A DNA stretch of 64,000 nucleotides, taken from Hahellaceae bacterium (GTDB lineage Bacteria; Pseudomonadota; Gammaproteobacteria; Pseudomonadales; Oleiphilaceae). The translations under genes were made by a program, and so were the position numbers. Positions 18,259 through 27,635 of this stretch are shown piece by piece (position 1 is the first letter of the stretch; every line of letters starts with the position of its first letter). The stretch covers positions 1,240,001-1,304,000 of the forward strand of contig JACKOB010000002.1 in NCBI GenBank assembly GCA_024234575.1. The letters are read 5' to 3'. The notes under the pieces are model-generated. The model was given only the letters and a program-made list of their open reading frames with translations. It searched no databases and was not told the origin of the DNA.

Positions 18259-18274
18259 ACATGATGCATCATGT
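18259..18274. repeat. Perfect 16-bp palindrome between convergent genes
   Basis: ACATGATGCATCATGT is its own reverse complement. It lies 55 bp after the subtilase stop and overlaps the stop codon of the convergent histidine-kinase pseudogene. No T run is attached, so it is more likely a protein-binding site or chance than a terminator. Confidence 0.35.
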
Positions 18275-20574
18275 GTTTAAATATCTTGTTAGTGTTTCAA
18301 TCAGTACCTCTTTTCTAACGGGTTTTGCCAGATAAAAGTCCATCCCACAATCGATACAGCGCTGCTGATCCTCTGTGGAAACATTCGCTGTCACGGCAAT
18401 GATCGGTATTTTAGAGTAAACGTTATGGTTTCTGATGATTCGAGTAGCCTCATAACCGTCCATTACTGGCATTTGACAATCCATTAGAATTGCTTCGATA
18501 TCGTTTTGTTCATTCAAAATAGAAATCGCGTCCTCACCATGTATGGCTGCCAATGGGCTGTATCCAACCTTTTCCAGTAGTTTGCACAGTAATTTTGAAT
18601 TTACAGGGTTATCTTCGACAACAAGTATTTTTGATTTCTTCGTGCCTTCATTTGGCGTAACTTGTGCTGAGGCCAAGTCATTTTTCTTAAGCGATGCTAT
18701 TTCTTCCTGGGAAGGAAGGGATAGAGGCATGACGAATGTTGCACGGGTTCCTTTGCCAACTTCAGATATCAACTCAAGTTTAGTATTAAATAAGTTGAGT
18801 ATATCTTTAGCTAGGATAGGCCAATTCCTAATCCTCCGTGCTCTCTTTTTAATGAGTTATCGGCTTGATTGAAGGCCTCAAACAAGGTATCTAGCTTTTC
18901 TGAATCGATACCAATACCTGTATCTTTTACCGATACACGGCAATGCGAATCTCCTTCGAGAGTTAAACTCATTACAACGCTGCCTGACTTAGTGTATGAA
19001 CATGCGTTTTTCATCAACTGGGAAAGTACAAGGGTGAATTTCTTCTCATCAAGAAGTACATAATCAGGTAGTTGTGCGTCCCAGATAAAATCTAAGCTAA
19101 CACCATTCTTTTTAGAATTATGAAAGTAATTGAAAACATTCTCGCAGGATTGTTTAAATCTAACGAGCGATTCTTCAAGTTTGATAGATCCTCTTCGAGC
19201 CTCGACAAATGTAAACATAGACTCAATAAGTTTGAGTAAATGAGAGTTAGAGTCGTTAGCTGTTTGGTATAGCTGCTTGTCTTCACTGGTTATAAATTTG
19301 TCCTTTAGTAAATCGAGGCTAAGTCGAATACCATTTACCGGTGTCAAGAGCTCGTGCGTTATTGTAGACATGAACTCATCTTTTAATTTATTTGCACTTT
19401 GCTCAGTTTTTAACGCCTCAGCTTTTAACAAATTGATGCGATCGGCGAGACCTAGTGAAAGTAATACCGCTTCAATGACGCTTCCAATTTGAACTGCATA
19501 CAAAGTGAACCAATCACTTGGTAGTAAACCCATTAACCTGAACAGGAATAGAAAAGAAGATAGTAATAGAACTGACCAAGCGGCTAAGTAAAAGCGAGCT
19601 TGCCTACTGCCTGCTTTTAGCGAGGCTATCCCAGCAGAAGCCATGGCAACTGAAGATAAAAGCCTAGAAAAACAGCGAGGTAAGCTGGTATGGAAAAAGG
19701 AAGAAGAATAACTAGTAGGCAATTAATTAATGACCCGTACCCTAGAATTTGCATCGCGTTATGATGCTTAGGGCAGTATCGTTGTGTGAATAAAATGACT
19801 GAGTAAAGCGCAGAGCGAAAAGCAAGGTTAAGCTAATGCCAAATATCAAGGCGTTATTTGTCCACCACGGCCAGTCTGGCCAAACTAGCATGACACCATA
19901 GCCTTGAACAGTAAGTTGGAATATCCCCATGCAAAGAATAAACAGGACATAGTAAAGATAAGTTCTGTCTCTAACCGAAAGATAAATAAACAAATTATAT
20001 AATGCCATTACGAACAAAATTCCAAAGTACACGCCTTGAAAATAGCTAAAACTAACGGCAGTCTCTATTAGCGATGTTTCAGAAATCAATGTCATGGAAA
20101 GATTCATTACGCTTTGGGTTTCAAAACGAGCGTAATAAGTGGCTGCGTCATTGCTTGGATTGATAGGAAACAGGAAAAATTATTTTTCGTAGGTCGACTG
20201 GCAAAAGGTCTCTTATCCCCGGTTTTTATAACTGTATAAGTGCCGGTGCGTTCATTGGGTGAATAAAAGTCTATGTAATCTGTAGGAGGGTAGTTGACTC
20301 GCAAATGCCAGTCTTGATGTTGCGACAGATTCTCAACAGTAAACCGCACCCAGTAGATCGAGTTAGTGATCCCAAAATTTAAGCGATTTGGGCTGTCAAA
20401 TTTTTTAGTTCTTATTTCGTCAAAAGATTCTTGTCCATCGTCATCGATATAAATTTCAAGCTTTTTGCCAACCTCGAATTTAAGATCATTGTCTGTAAGC
20501 GTGATAATGGCATGAGAGTCAAAAGAAATCAGAAGTAAGATTGTAAAAAATGATCTATAAAAACGACTTAGCAT
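18269..20574 (-). pseudogene. Hybrid 7TMR-DISM sensor histidine kinase broken by four frameshifts
   Basis: One gene read in five successive frames. From 20574: signal peptide and 7TMR-DISMED2 extracellular domain (IYWVRFTVEN); then seven-helix DISM membrane domain (YFGILFVMALYNLFIYLSV onward); then a coiled linker and His-kinase domain with H-box HELLTPVNGI, N-box NACSY, DTGIGID and GLGIGL; then a receiver domain (VVEDNPVNSK, phospho-Asp in LMDCQMPVMDG). Breaks lie near 20185, 19750, 19655 and 18828. Each acts as a one-base loss, and adding one base to a short run (T5, A3, T4 or T5, C2) restores the family sequence, for example GLGIGLSLAKD. Either a decayed gene or local sequence errors. The region looks more AT-rich than its neighbours. 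Confidence 0.85.
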
Positions 20575-20823
20575 AACGGGTAAATTTCAATAATTGTATT
20601 TACCCTTGATTGTAGAATAGGTTTGAGAGATTGCAGGCATCAATAATAAAGCATCTGCTTATGATGACCGTTCAAGTTTGTTCTTGGATTTTACCGGGTT
20701 ATCAATTCCAGATAATTATCGAGTCATCCTCATTCAGAATTAACTTTCTGCCCATCATTTTCAGCTTCATTTAAGCTTCCCCGTTTACAGTGATTGCAAC
20801 ATTCAAAATTAAGGAGCGTTGCA

Positions 20824-21426
20824 ATGGCTACGAAAGACTCAACGATAGATGAACTTAGAGAAAAGAAGGTATTCGTCTGGGATTTGCTGGTGCGGCTATT
20901 TCACTGGGGCTTGGTCGCCGCATTTTTAATTGCTTATCTCAGCGAAGATGATTTTCTTACCATACATTCCTGGGCGGGTTACATCATTCTCGGGCTATTG
21001 CTGGTTCGGGTAGTCTGGGGCTTTGTGGGCTCTCGTCATGCCCGTTTTTCAGACTTTGTGTATACACCGAGCCAGATTGTAGCATTTGTAAAAGACACGC
21101 TGTCATTGCGGGCTAAACGCTACATCGGTCATAACCCTGCAGGGGGCGCGATGGTGTTGCTGCTCATGCTCAGTTTGGTGCTTACCTCGGTCACTGGTGT
21201 GGTTTTATTTGGTGTTGATGAGGGGCAAGGGCCGCTGGCTTTTCTTGTGTTAAGCGGTGAAAGCTTTTGGGGTGAGCTGCTGGAAGAGCTGCATGAGTTT
21301 TTTGCCAATTTCACGCTCTTTTTGGTATTCATCCACGTTGCAGGCGTGATCGTCGAGAGCCTGATACACCGAGAGAATTTAGTGTCGGCAATGGTTGACG
21401 GAAAAAAACGACCGCTTGAAAAGTAA
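20824..21426 (+). CDS. Cytochrome b561-type membrane electron carrier
   Basis: 200 residues. Four membrane helices carry heme-ligand His residues: FHWGL in helix 1, IHSWAGY in helix 2, then LHEFFANF and FIHVAGV in the last helices. This is the cytochrome b/b6 fold seen in Ni/Fe-hydrogenase and c-type cytochrome partners. AAGGAG lies 7 nt before ATG 20824, ten codons inside the longest frame. It starts a run with an SHP-like and a diheme cytochrome c, so it likely passes electrons between the quinone pool and those periplasmic carriers. Confidence 0.9.
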   Translation: MATKDSTIDELREKKVFVWDLLVRLFHWGLVAAFLIAYLSEDDFLTIHSWAGYIILGLLLVRVVWGFVGSRHARFSDFVYTPSQIVAFVKDTLSLRAKRYIGHNPAGGAMVLLLMLSLVLTSVTGVVLFGVDEGQGPLAFLVLSGESFWGELLEELHEFFANFTLFLVFIHVAGVIVESLIHRENLVSAMVDGKKRPLEK

Positions 21427-21467
21427 TGAGCAAAGATCTCGGTAATGGCATATATGCAGAGGCGATC

Positions 21468-21917
21468 ATGGTGCATCGAGCAGAAATAAAAGCAAAGTTT
21501 GTAAATCGATATAGCGCAATTCTTGTAGGCGGCTTGATGATGTTATTACCTGCCTGCGCAAGTGCGAACGAGTCTGGCGCAACAATTGATAATGTTTTGG
21601 CCGGCTATCAGAGCGCGGGGGCCGTGGAGTTTAGTCGTCAGCGAGGTGAAGCGCTTTGGGCGAAGCAAGTGGTTGGTGCCGAGCCATTTTCATCGCGCAG
21701 TTGCACCAGTTGCCATGGTGCTGATCTAAAAAAGCCGGGTCAGCACGTGCAGACTAAAAAAACTATAGCGCCAATGTCGGCCGCAGCAAATTCCCAACGC
21801 TATCAAACAGAGGCTGATATCGAAAAATGGTTTTTACGAAATTGTAAATGGACTTTTGGCAGAGAGTGTTCCGCCCAGGAGAAGGGTGATTTTCTCACCT
21901 ATCTGCGCATGCAATAA
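21468..21917 (+). CDS. SHP-like monoheme cytochrome c (DUF1924)
   Basis: 149 residues from ATG 21468, which has AGAGG 5 nt upstream; an ATG at 21426 overlapping the previous stop is an alternative. A signal peptide (cleaved near ASA) precedes one heme-binding CTSCH motif. The C-terminal FLRNCKWTFGREC fits the SHP (sphaeroides heme protein) type, in which an Asn is the sixth heme ligand and two Cys form a disulphide. SHP proteins bind oxygen or NO-type ligands and are reduced by diheme DHC, which is the next gene. Confidence 0.8.
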   Translation: MVHRAEIKAKFVNRYSAILVGGLMMLLPACASANESGATIDNVLAGYQSAGAVEFSRQRGEALWAKQVVGAEPFSSRSCTSCHGADLKKPGQHVQTKKTIAPMSAAANSQRYQTEADIEKWFLRNCKWTFGRECSAQEKGDFLTYLRMQ

Positions 21918-21995
21918 AGGCTGAAAGCGCTGTTTAGCAAAGCGGTGTCAGCCCATTGATTACAAATTTAGCAACTCAAATTAGAACAGGAAAGA

Positions 21996-22583
21996 ATGAT
22001 GAAAATAGTGACAGCAAGCGTGAGTGCTATCACGCTAGGTATGATTATTACTGCCGCAGTGTTTTTTAGCACAGACAAGGCGTGGAGCGATGAAGATGGA
22101 GATAAATCAGCATTCTGGGATATATCTGATTTGAAACGGCCTGGTGTAGCAGCAGTCTCAAACGAGTTGTATCTGAAAGAATGTGGTAGTTGTCACATGG
22201 CCTATCCTCCCGGTCTGCTGCCAGAGAAATCCTGGGTAAAAATGATGGGTGAGCTGGAAAATCATTTTGGCGAGAATGCAGAGCTAGGTGACGCTGTGCG
22301 TACGGAATTGTTAGTTTATATGCTCAACAATTCCGCAGACAAAGCAGACTATCGGCGGTCGAAAAAAATTATGCGGTCGTTATCTGCCGATGAAACCGTT
22401 GACAGGATCAGTCTGACTCCCTATTTTTTACGCAAACACGATGAGGTTCCGCAGCGTTTTGTCGCTGATAATCCGAAAGTGCGAAGTTTCAGCAATTGCG
22501 ATGCCTGTCATTTAAATGCGGTTAAAGGTAATTTCAACGAAGATGAAATCAGCATTCCTGGCGTGGGTTATTGGCACGACTAG
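21996..22583 (+). CDS. Diheme cytochrome c (DHC family)
   Basis: 195 residues with a signal peptide (about 1-30). Two heme motifs: CGSCH followed by MAYPPGLLP (about 62-75) and CDACH near the C-terminus. The family is known as the electron donor of SHP, and the gene directly follows the SHP-like gene and the cytochrome b gene. Together they form the cytochrome b-SHP-DHC set, a periplasmic redox branch. Confidence 0.9.
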   Translation: MMKIVTASVSAITLGMIITAAVFFSTDKAWSDEDGDKSAFWDISDLKRPGVAAVSNELYLKECGSCHMAYPPGLLPEKSWVKMMGELENHFGENAELGDAVRTELLVYMLNNSADKADYRRSKKIMRSLSADETVDRISLTPYFLRKHDEVPQRFVADNPKVRSFSNCDACHLNAVKGNFNEDEISIPGVGYWHD

Positions 22584-22643
22584 AACGGTACGATGCCAGT
22601 AGTACAACTATCATGATCAACACATAATTAACGGAGAGACAGG

Positions 22644-22964
22644 ATGGAAGCGTTGAGATATCGGATGAAATCACTACATTTATGCCTGCTAGCAGGAATC
22701 TTGCTGCCTCTGTCATTTGCGTTATATGCGAGCGACCATAAAGATGCTAAGAAGTTGTTGGATGCAGGTAAGATTCTACCTCTGGAGACCATTCTCAAAA
22801 AACTGCCCGAGGAAGAAAACAAAAGAGTGATTGAAGTAGAGCTAGAGGAGAAAAAAGGACTGTGGCTTTATGAAATTGAAGTCATAGACGGGCATGGCGT
22901 GGTGAAAGAGTATGTGTTTGACGCAACTGATGGAAAACTGTTGAAGCAAAAGCGGGAGGATTAG
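22644..22964 (+). CDS. PepSY-domain periplasmic protein
   Basis: 106 residues: signal peptide (about 1-29, cleaved after LYA), then one PepSY domain (ILPLETILKKLP, VIEVELEEKKGLWLYEIEVID, ending VFDATDGKLLKQ). Such small PepSY proteins often precede PhoP/QseB-type two-component genes and may sense or modulate periplasmic conditions. GGAGAGACAGG precedes ATG 22644. The response regulator starts 3 bases after its stop. Confidence 0.9.
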   Translation: MEALRYRMKSLHLCLLAGILLPLSFALYASDHKDAKKLLDAGKILPLETILKKLPEEENKRVIEVELEEKKGLWLYEIEVIDGHGVVKEYVFDATDGKLLKQKRED

Positions 22965-22967
22965 CCG

Positions 22968-23633
22968 GTGCGAATGCTGCTGGTTGAAGATGACAAAGAT
23001 TTGGTAACAACTTTGCGTCCGTCGCTTGAACGAGCCGGCTATGCGGTTGATGTGGTAGGTAATGGTGTTGATGCAGAGTTTCTGGGTAGTGAATCGCTTT
23101 ATGATGTCATCGTTCTCGATTTAGGTTTACCCGATCGTGGAGGCTTGGAAGTGTTAGCCAGTTGGCGCGCCCAAGGCTTTACCATGCCGGTGATCATTCT
23201 TACCGCCAGGGATAGTTGGAATGAACGTGTCGAAGGCTTCAAAACGGGGGCCGATGACTACCTTGGTAAACCATTCCATGTGCAGGAGTTGTTGGCGCGG
23301 CTCAATGCTGTTTTGCAGCGAACGCATCGGGCGGCACCGTCAGAGCTGCTGCGTAAAAATGGTCTGACACTGGATTGCAGCAACCAGACTCTGACAACCG
23401 GTGGTGGTCTCAGCCATTCTTTAACAGGAGTCGAGTTTCGCCTAATGCGTTACTTTATGCTGCACCCGGGGAAAATATTATCCAAATCTGTGTTAACGGA
23501 GCATGTTTATGATTTTGACTCGGATAAAGACAGTAATGTTATCGAGGTGTATATCAACCGGTTACGGCACCTGATTGGCAAAGATAAAATCGAAACCCGT
23601 CGTGGCCAGGGCTATCTTTTTAAGGGGGAGTGA
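22968..23633 (+). CDS. OmpR/PhoP-type response regulator
   Basis: 221 residues. Receiver domain with acidic pocket EDD (7-9), phospho-acceptor Asp51 (VLDLGLPDRGG) and KPF Lys near 101, then a winged-helix DNA-binding domain ending VEVYINRLRHLIG and TRRGQGYLF. GTG 22968 is used; ATG 22974 is possible. It overlaps the histidine kinase start and probably regulates the cytochrome operon it closes. Confidence 0.93.
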   Translation: MRMLLVEDDKDLVTTLRPSLERAGYAVDVVGNGVDAEFLGSESLYDVIVLDLGLPDRGGLEVLASWRAQGFTMPVIILTARDSWNERVEGFKTGADDYLGKPFHVQELLARLNAVLQRTHRAAPSELLRKNGLTLDCSNQTLTTGGGLSHSLTGVEFRLMRYFMLHPGKILSKSVLTEHVYDFDSDKDSNVIEVYINRLRHLIGKDKIETRRGQGYLFKGE

Positions 23634-24952
23634 TGCGATCACTTCAAGCAAAACTGGGAATGGGGCTGTTTTTAAGTTTGATGGCGGCGTTTATCCTTTT
23701 GTGGATATTCATTAGTGTCAGTATGCGCTATGTCATCGAAGATTATATCTACAGCAGGTTGGCCCATGATGCAGAAACGCTATTGGCTGCGGTTTCTAAA
23801 AATACAGAAACGTTTACCGTTGATGTTGCAAGAGTGGGGGCGGTCTACCAACAGCCTTTTTCAGGGCACTACTTTGAGTTAGCAAGGTCTGGCGAAATTC
23901 TGCGTTCGCGCTCTCTTTGGGACGTTCAGTTACAGTATGGCAAAACAACTTCGACCCTCGTTGAACGTCAGTATGGCAGCGGGCCCCAGGGGCAACCCTT
24001 GTTGATTTTGGTGAGTCAGTTTGTCAAAAATGATGTACCCGTACAGATTGTCGTTGCCGAGGATTTATCACCAATAGAGGCGGCGATCAGCCGTTTTCAA
24101 AACCAATTTAGTATTACCATTGTTGCCATTTTGCTATCGCTGGTGCTGTTGCAGGTGTGGTTGATGCGCCGAGGATTGCGCCCGATCAAACAAGTGCAGC
24201 ATGACCTTGGCGAGCTGGAAGCAGGCAGGATTCGAAGCCTGCAAACGGATGTTCCACAAGAGCTTGTACCGTTGGTCAACGAAATTAATCACCTGCATAA
24301 TGCCTTGGAATCCAGACTAGCGCGGCACCGACACGCCCTTTCTGACTTGGCTCATGCGCTGAAGAAACCGTTGACAGTGATACAGCAGTTATCTACCGAT
24401 GAGAGGTTACGTGAGCTTCCTGAAATCTCATCTATTTTACAGAGGCAGTCGGAAACAACCGCACAGCTAATTCATCGAATACTGACGCGCGCAAAATTAG
24501 CTGGCGCAGCGCAAACCGGCAGGGTATTTGACTTTAATGAAGATTTGTCAAATCTGCTGGATACCCTGCAGATGATGTACCGTGACAAAGCCTTACGAGT
24601 TACCATGCAGATCCCTGATCAGATAAGCACCAGAATGGATGCCCACGATATGTTAGAGCTATTGGGTAATTTGCTGGATAACGCTTTTAAGTGGGCAAAG
24701 CATGAGATTAAAATTTCGATTAGCCAGACGGATAAGTTACACATCGTCATTGAGGATGATGGGCCCGGCATTCCTGCCGAAAGCTGCACTGCCATTACCC
24801 AGCGAGGTAAACGTTTAGATGAACAAGTAGAAGGCCATGGCATGGGGTTGGCTATTGTTGGAGATATCGTGGACGATTATCAGGGCGAGCTAAATTTTAA
24901 AGGGTCTGAGGCATTGGGTGGCTTAAGGGTGACTTTGTTGTTGCCCCGCTAA
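23633..24952 (+). CDS. PhoQ/QseC-like sensor histidine kinase
   Basis: About 439 residues. Membrane helix 1 (about 8-32), a periplasmic sensor loop of about 125 residues, membrane helix 2 (about 160-180), HAMP-like linker, an H-box LSDLAHALKKPLTV (His near 241) resembling PhoQ, N-box LLGNLLDNAFKWA, and ATP-lid motifs DDGPGI and GHGMGLAIV. ATG 23633 overlaps the regulator's stop as TGATG; GTG 23630 is the alternative. Partner of the preceding response regulator. Confidence 0.92.
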   Translation: MRSLQAKLGMGLFLSLMAAFILLWIFISVSMRYVIEDYIYSRLAHDAETLLAAVSKNTETFTVDVARVGAVYQQPFSGHYFELARSGEILRSRSLWDVQLQYGKTTSTLVERQYGSGPQGQPLLILVSQFVKNDVPVQIVVAEDLSPIEAAISRFQNQFSITIVAILLSLVLLQVWLMRRGLRPIKQVQHDLGELEAGRIRSLQTDVPQELVPLVNEINHLHNALESRLARHRHALSDLAHALKKPLTVIQQLSTDERLRELPEISSILQRQSETTAQLIHRILTRAKLAGAAQTGRVFDFNEDLSNLLDTLQMMYRDKALRVTMQIPDQISTRMDAHDMLELLGNLLDNAFKWAKHEIKISISQTDKLHIVIEDDGPGIPAESCTAITQRGKRLDEQVEGHGMGLAIVGDIVDDYQGELNFKGSEALGGLRVTLLLPR

Positions 24953-24956
24953 TAAC

Positions 24957-25298
24957 TTAGTGCTCCACAATTTCCCAAACCTGCCCCAGATCGCTTTTGG
25001 TTGTGTTATAGATTTGCAGTTTGGCAAGCATATCGATCATTGAGTTTTCCCGTGTGATGCAGAGAATAACATTGACACTATGCAGGTTGATCTCGCCAGA
25101 ACGTATGGACTGAACGGTTGCTTCAACTTGATATTTATCCAATAGCAGATCCATCTCGGATAGCAGATCAAGGTGTCCTGGCAAGCTGCTATCAACCAAA
25201 ATTACGGCATGGGGAATGATTTTAATATCGTCCTGGTAAGTCGCAAGCCAGTGTTCAAACATTACGTCTAACTGGGTAATCTGAATGGGATCAATCAT
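24957..25298 (-). CDS. Hypothetical protein of about 113 residues
   Basis: I do not recognise the family. From ATG 25298 (AGGGG 7 nt upstream) it reads MIDPIQITQLDVMFEHWLAT and contains a beta-alpha pattern with HAVILVDSSLPGHLDLLSEMDLLL and VNVILCITRENSMIDMLAKL. No signal peptide or membrane helix. It is convergent with the histidine kinase (4-bp gap) and divergent from a solute-binding-like gene. The strand/helix alternation suggests a small cytosolic alpha/beta protein. Confidence 0.6.
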   Translation of the reverse strand: MIDPIQITQLDVMFEHWLATYQDDIKIIPHAVILVDSSLPGHLDLLSEMDLLLDKYQVEATVQSIRSGEINLHSVNVILCITRENSMIDMLAKLQIYNTTKSDLGQVWEIVEH

Positions 25299-25487
25299 AG
25301 GGCACCCCTGGAAACTTTGCGTTCTTTCAGTATGGCCAAACATCCCTTGAAGCGAAAGCTTAAATGACAATCAAACCATACGGAATATTGTGCGAAGAGC
25401 GGGGATGTGGCCAAAAAACACCGTTGTTTTTTGGCGTTAAGGTCAATATGGTGTATTTTTAAAGGTAACAGATTTAGCAGCAGGTGA

Positions 25488-26264
25488 GTGGGGCTTTTGG
25501 GGTTTAGACGCGCAAGGTACATATGGTTTCTCGCAGCTTTGATAGGTGATAATGTTTTTGCCGCTGAGAAAGTTGTTATGGGCGTGAGTGAGTGGCCACC
25601 ACTTGTTTCTAAAGAGCTTGATAATAACGGTGCTTTGGCACGATTAGTGACAGAAACCTTTGCCCTTCAGGGTGTTGAGGTAGAATATCGCTGGGCACCC
25701 TGGCGTCGCGCCTATGAGAATGTCAAAAGTGGAACGTGGGACAGTTCTCCTGGCTGGATAACCTCGCCAGAGCGACTAAAAGAAGTAAGCTTTAGCGAGG
25801 CGGTGTTTGAATCCTATCAGGTATTCTTTCATTTAAAGTCGGCTGCTTTCGATTGGAATGATATGTCTGATTTGAAAGCGGTAACGATAGGCGCAACGAT
25901 AGGGTATAACTATGGGCAACGCTTTCAAGAGGCAGAAAAAGCCGGGTTTATCAGTGTCGAAAGGGGGGCCTCTGATGAGGTAAATATCAAGAAACTGGTT
26001 TTTGGTCGTATCAAGATATTTCCGTTAAACATTTTAACCGGTTACGATATTGCTCGAAAAGCACTGACCCCCGAGCAGTTTGGTTTACTGACGCACCATC
26101 CTGAAAAACTGGATGACTCCCGAACCTATCATCTGATTTTTAGTAAAAATGAGAAAGGCGAAAAAATGCGACAGATGTTTAATCGTGGTCTTGAACTGAT
26201 GCAAAGTGAGGGAAGAGCTGAGCGTTACTTGCTAAAAGCGTTGCATCCTATGGCTGCGCAGTAA
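25488..26264 (+). CDS. Periplasmic solute-binding-like protein (SBP_bac_3 type)
   Basis: About 258 residues: signal peptide (to about 25, FAAEK), then the bacterial family-3 binding fold with VVMGVSEWPPL, WAPWRRAYENVKSGTWDSSPGW and FSEAVFESYQVFF. Such stand-alone members often bind amino acids or act as sensory/orphan binding proteins. Start is uncertain: GTG 25488 directly follows AGGTGA, while TTG 25497 would be 9 nt from it and gives a shorter, more usual signal peptide. No permease lies next to it. Confidence 0.8.
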   Translation: MGLLGFRRARYIWFLAALIGDNVFAAEKVVMGVSEWPPLVSKELDNNGALARLVTETFALQGVEVEYRWAPWRRAYENVKSGTWDSSPGWITSPERLKEVSFSEAVFESYQVFFHLKSAAFDWNDMSDLKAVTIGATIGYNYGQRFQEAEKAGFISVERGASDEVNIKKLVFGRIKIFPLNILTGYDIARKALTPEQFGLLTHHPEKLDDSRTYHLIFSKNEKGEKMRQMFNRGLELMQSEGRAERYLLKALHPMAAQ

Positions 26265-26409
26265 TCAGTTTTTTTGGTCTATCGGTTTTGCTTATCTGTC
26301 ACTGTCTTTGATCATCTCTGCCAATTCCCAGTTTGTTGTTTTTGTTATAATCGCGCTCTCATAGCGCCGCTTCGTTGGCCGCTTTTCTTCCAAAGCAATG
26401 CAGTAGTGG

Positions 26410-27546
26410 ATGGATATTATGATTGCCGCATCAAAAAGCGCGATAAAGTCTGGTGTTAATTTTACCCGTAATGCGATTGACTGGCTGGGGCTGGCTGATC
26501 ATCTGGTGCAGGCCGAAAGAACGGCCTTTGATATCGTATATCAGGAAGATATCGAGAGACTTCGCCACTATCGTCCACTAACGGAAGCAAGCATAGTTAT
26601 TAATGGGCAGGAAATACCGGTTGAAAAAAAACGCCACAAGACACCGGTGCTGATTGTTGCGCCACTGGCCGTCAATATGTACATCTACGACCTATTTCCA
26701 ACCCGTAGTTTCGTGCGGTTTCTGCTGGCGAAAGGGTTTGATGTATATATGGTCGATTGGGGCAAGCCAACCGTGGCTCATAATCACTATCACATCAGTA
26801 CTTATTTTGACGAAATTTTACCGAGAATGATCAGTGCGGTGCGACAGCACAGCGGCTCGCAGAAAATCAGTTTACATGGCTGGAGCTTTGGCGGTTTGTT
26901 TAGCTATTGCTACGCGGCGAAAAGTGGTGATGTGGATATCGCCAATATCGTGCTGGTGGGGGCGCCCTGTGATTATCACCGCAATGGGGATATCGGAAAA
27001 ATTTACCAGCGGTTGTCGCGATCATTAAAAAAGGCCGAGTCAGTAGCGGGCTTTCGCGTTCACAATACGCGACGACGATATTGGCGCTCTCCCGGCTGGC
27101 GCAATGCACTGGCCTTTAAACTGACAAATCCCGTCGCCAGCGTGCAGGGCTACACTGCGTTAATTCGCAATCTGCACGATCGCCAGTTTGTTGCCAACCA
27201 TGCGACTAACGCGGCATTTCTTGATCGCATGGAAGCCTACCCCGGAGGTGTGATTCAGGACTGTATTCAATATTTATGGGTCGATAACGTGGTAGCCGAA
27301 GGCCGCTTACCCATGCCGGGTACGCCAGAATTATTGAACGCTGTGCGAGCCAATATATTCTCGGTCTCTGGCAAGCAAGATCCCATTTGCACACCAGAGT
27401 GCACTACCAGGCTTTTGCAGCTTGTAGGTAGTGATGACCAAAGCTCACATTTGGTCGACGGTGGCCACATGGGGATTTTAGGCGGAAGTGCTGCCCCCGA
27501 AAATAGCTGGTTTACCATGGCAGAGTGGCTGGCAGCGCGAAGTTAA
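26410..27546 (+). CDS. PHA-synthase-like alpha/beta hydrolase with Ser nucleophile
   Basis: 378 residues that follow the class III polyhydroxyalkanoate synthase layout: N-terminal cap, VDWGKP strand, nucleophile elbow, Asp324 in SGKQDPICTP and His353 in DGGHMGIL. The nucleophile elbow is HGWSFGG with Ser159 where PHA synthases have Cys (GxCxGG). The Ser suggests a hydrolase or depolymerase, not a polymerising synthase, although lipase-box Ser-to-Cys swaps are known to keep some activity. A single-gene unit; no PhaE, phasin or PhaB is nearby. Confidence 0.75.
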   Translation: MDIMIAASKSAIKSGVNFTRNAIDWLGLADHLVQAERTAFDIVYQEDIERLRHYRPLTEASIVINGQEIPVEKKRHKTPVLIVAPLAVNMYIYDLFPTRSFVRFLLAKGFDVYMVDWGKPTVAHNHYHISTYFDEILPRMISAVRQHSGSQKISLHGWSFGGLFSYCYAAKSGDVDIANIVLVGAPCDYHRNGDIGKIYQRLSRSLKKAESVAGFRVHNTRRRYWRSPGWRNALAFKLTNPVASVQGYTALIRNLHDRQFVANHATNAAFLDRMEAYPGGVIQDCIQYLWVDNVVAEGRLPMPGTPELLNAVRANIFSVSGKQDPICTPECTTRLLQLVGSDDQSSHLVDGGHMGILGGSAAPENSWFTMAEWLAARS

Positions 27547-27635
27547 GGGCCGGGCTTGTTACAGGTTGCTGCAGGCAAACATTTTCAATGTGATGAATAT
27601 GCTAGAATCCGCTTTTTAATGTGTAGTCAGTAGAT

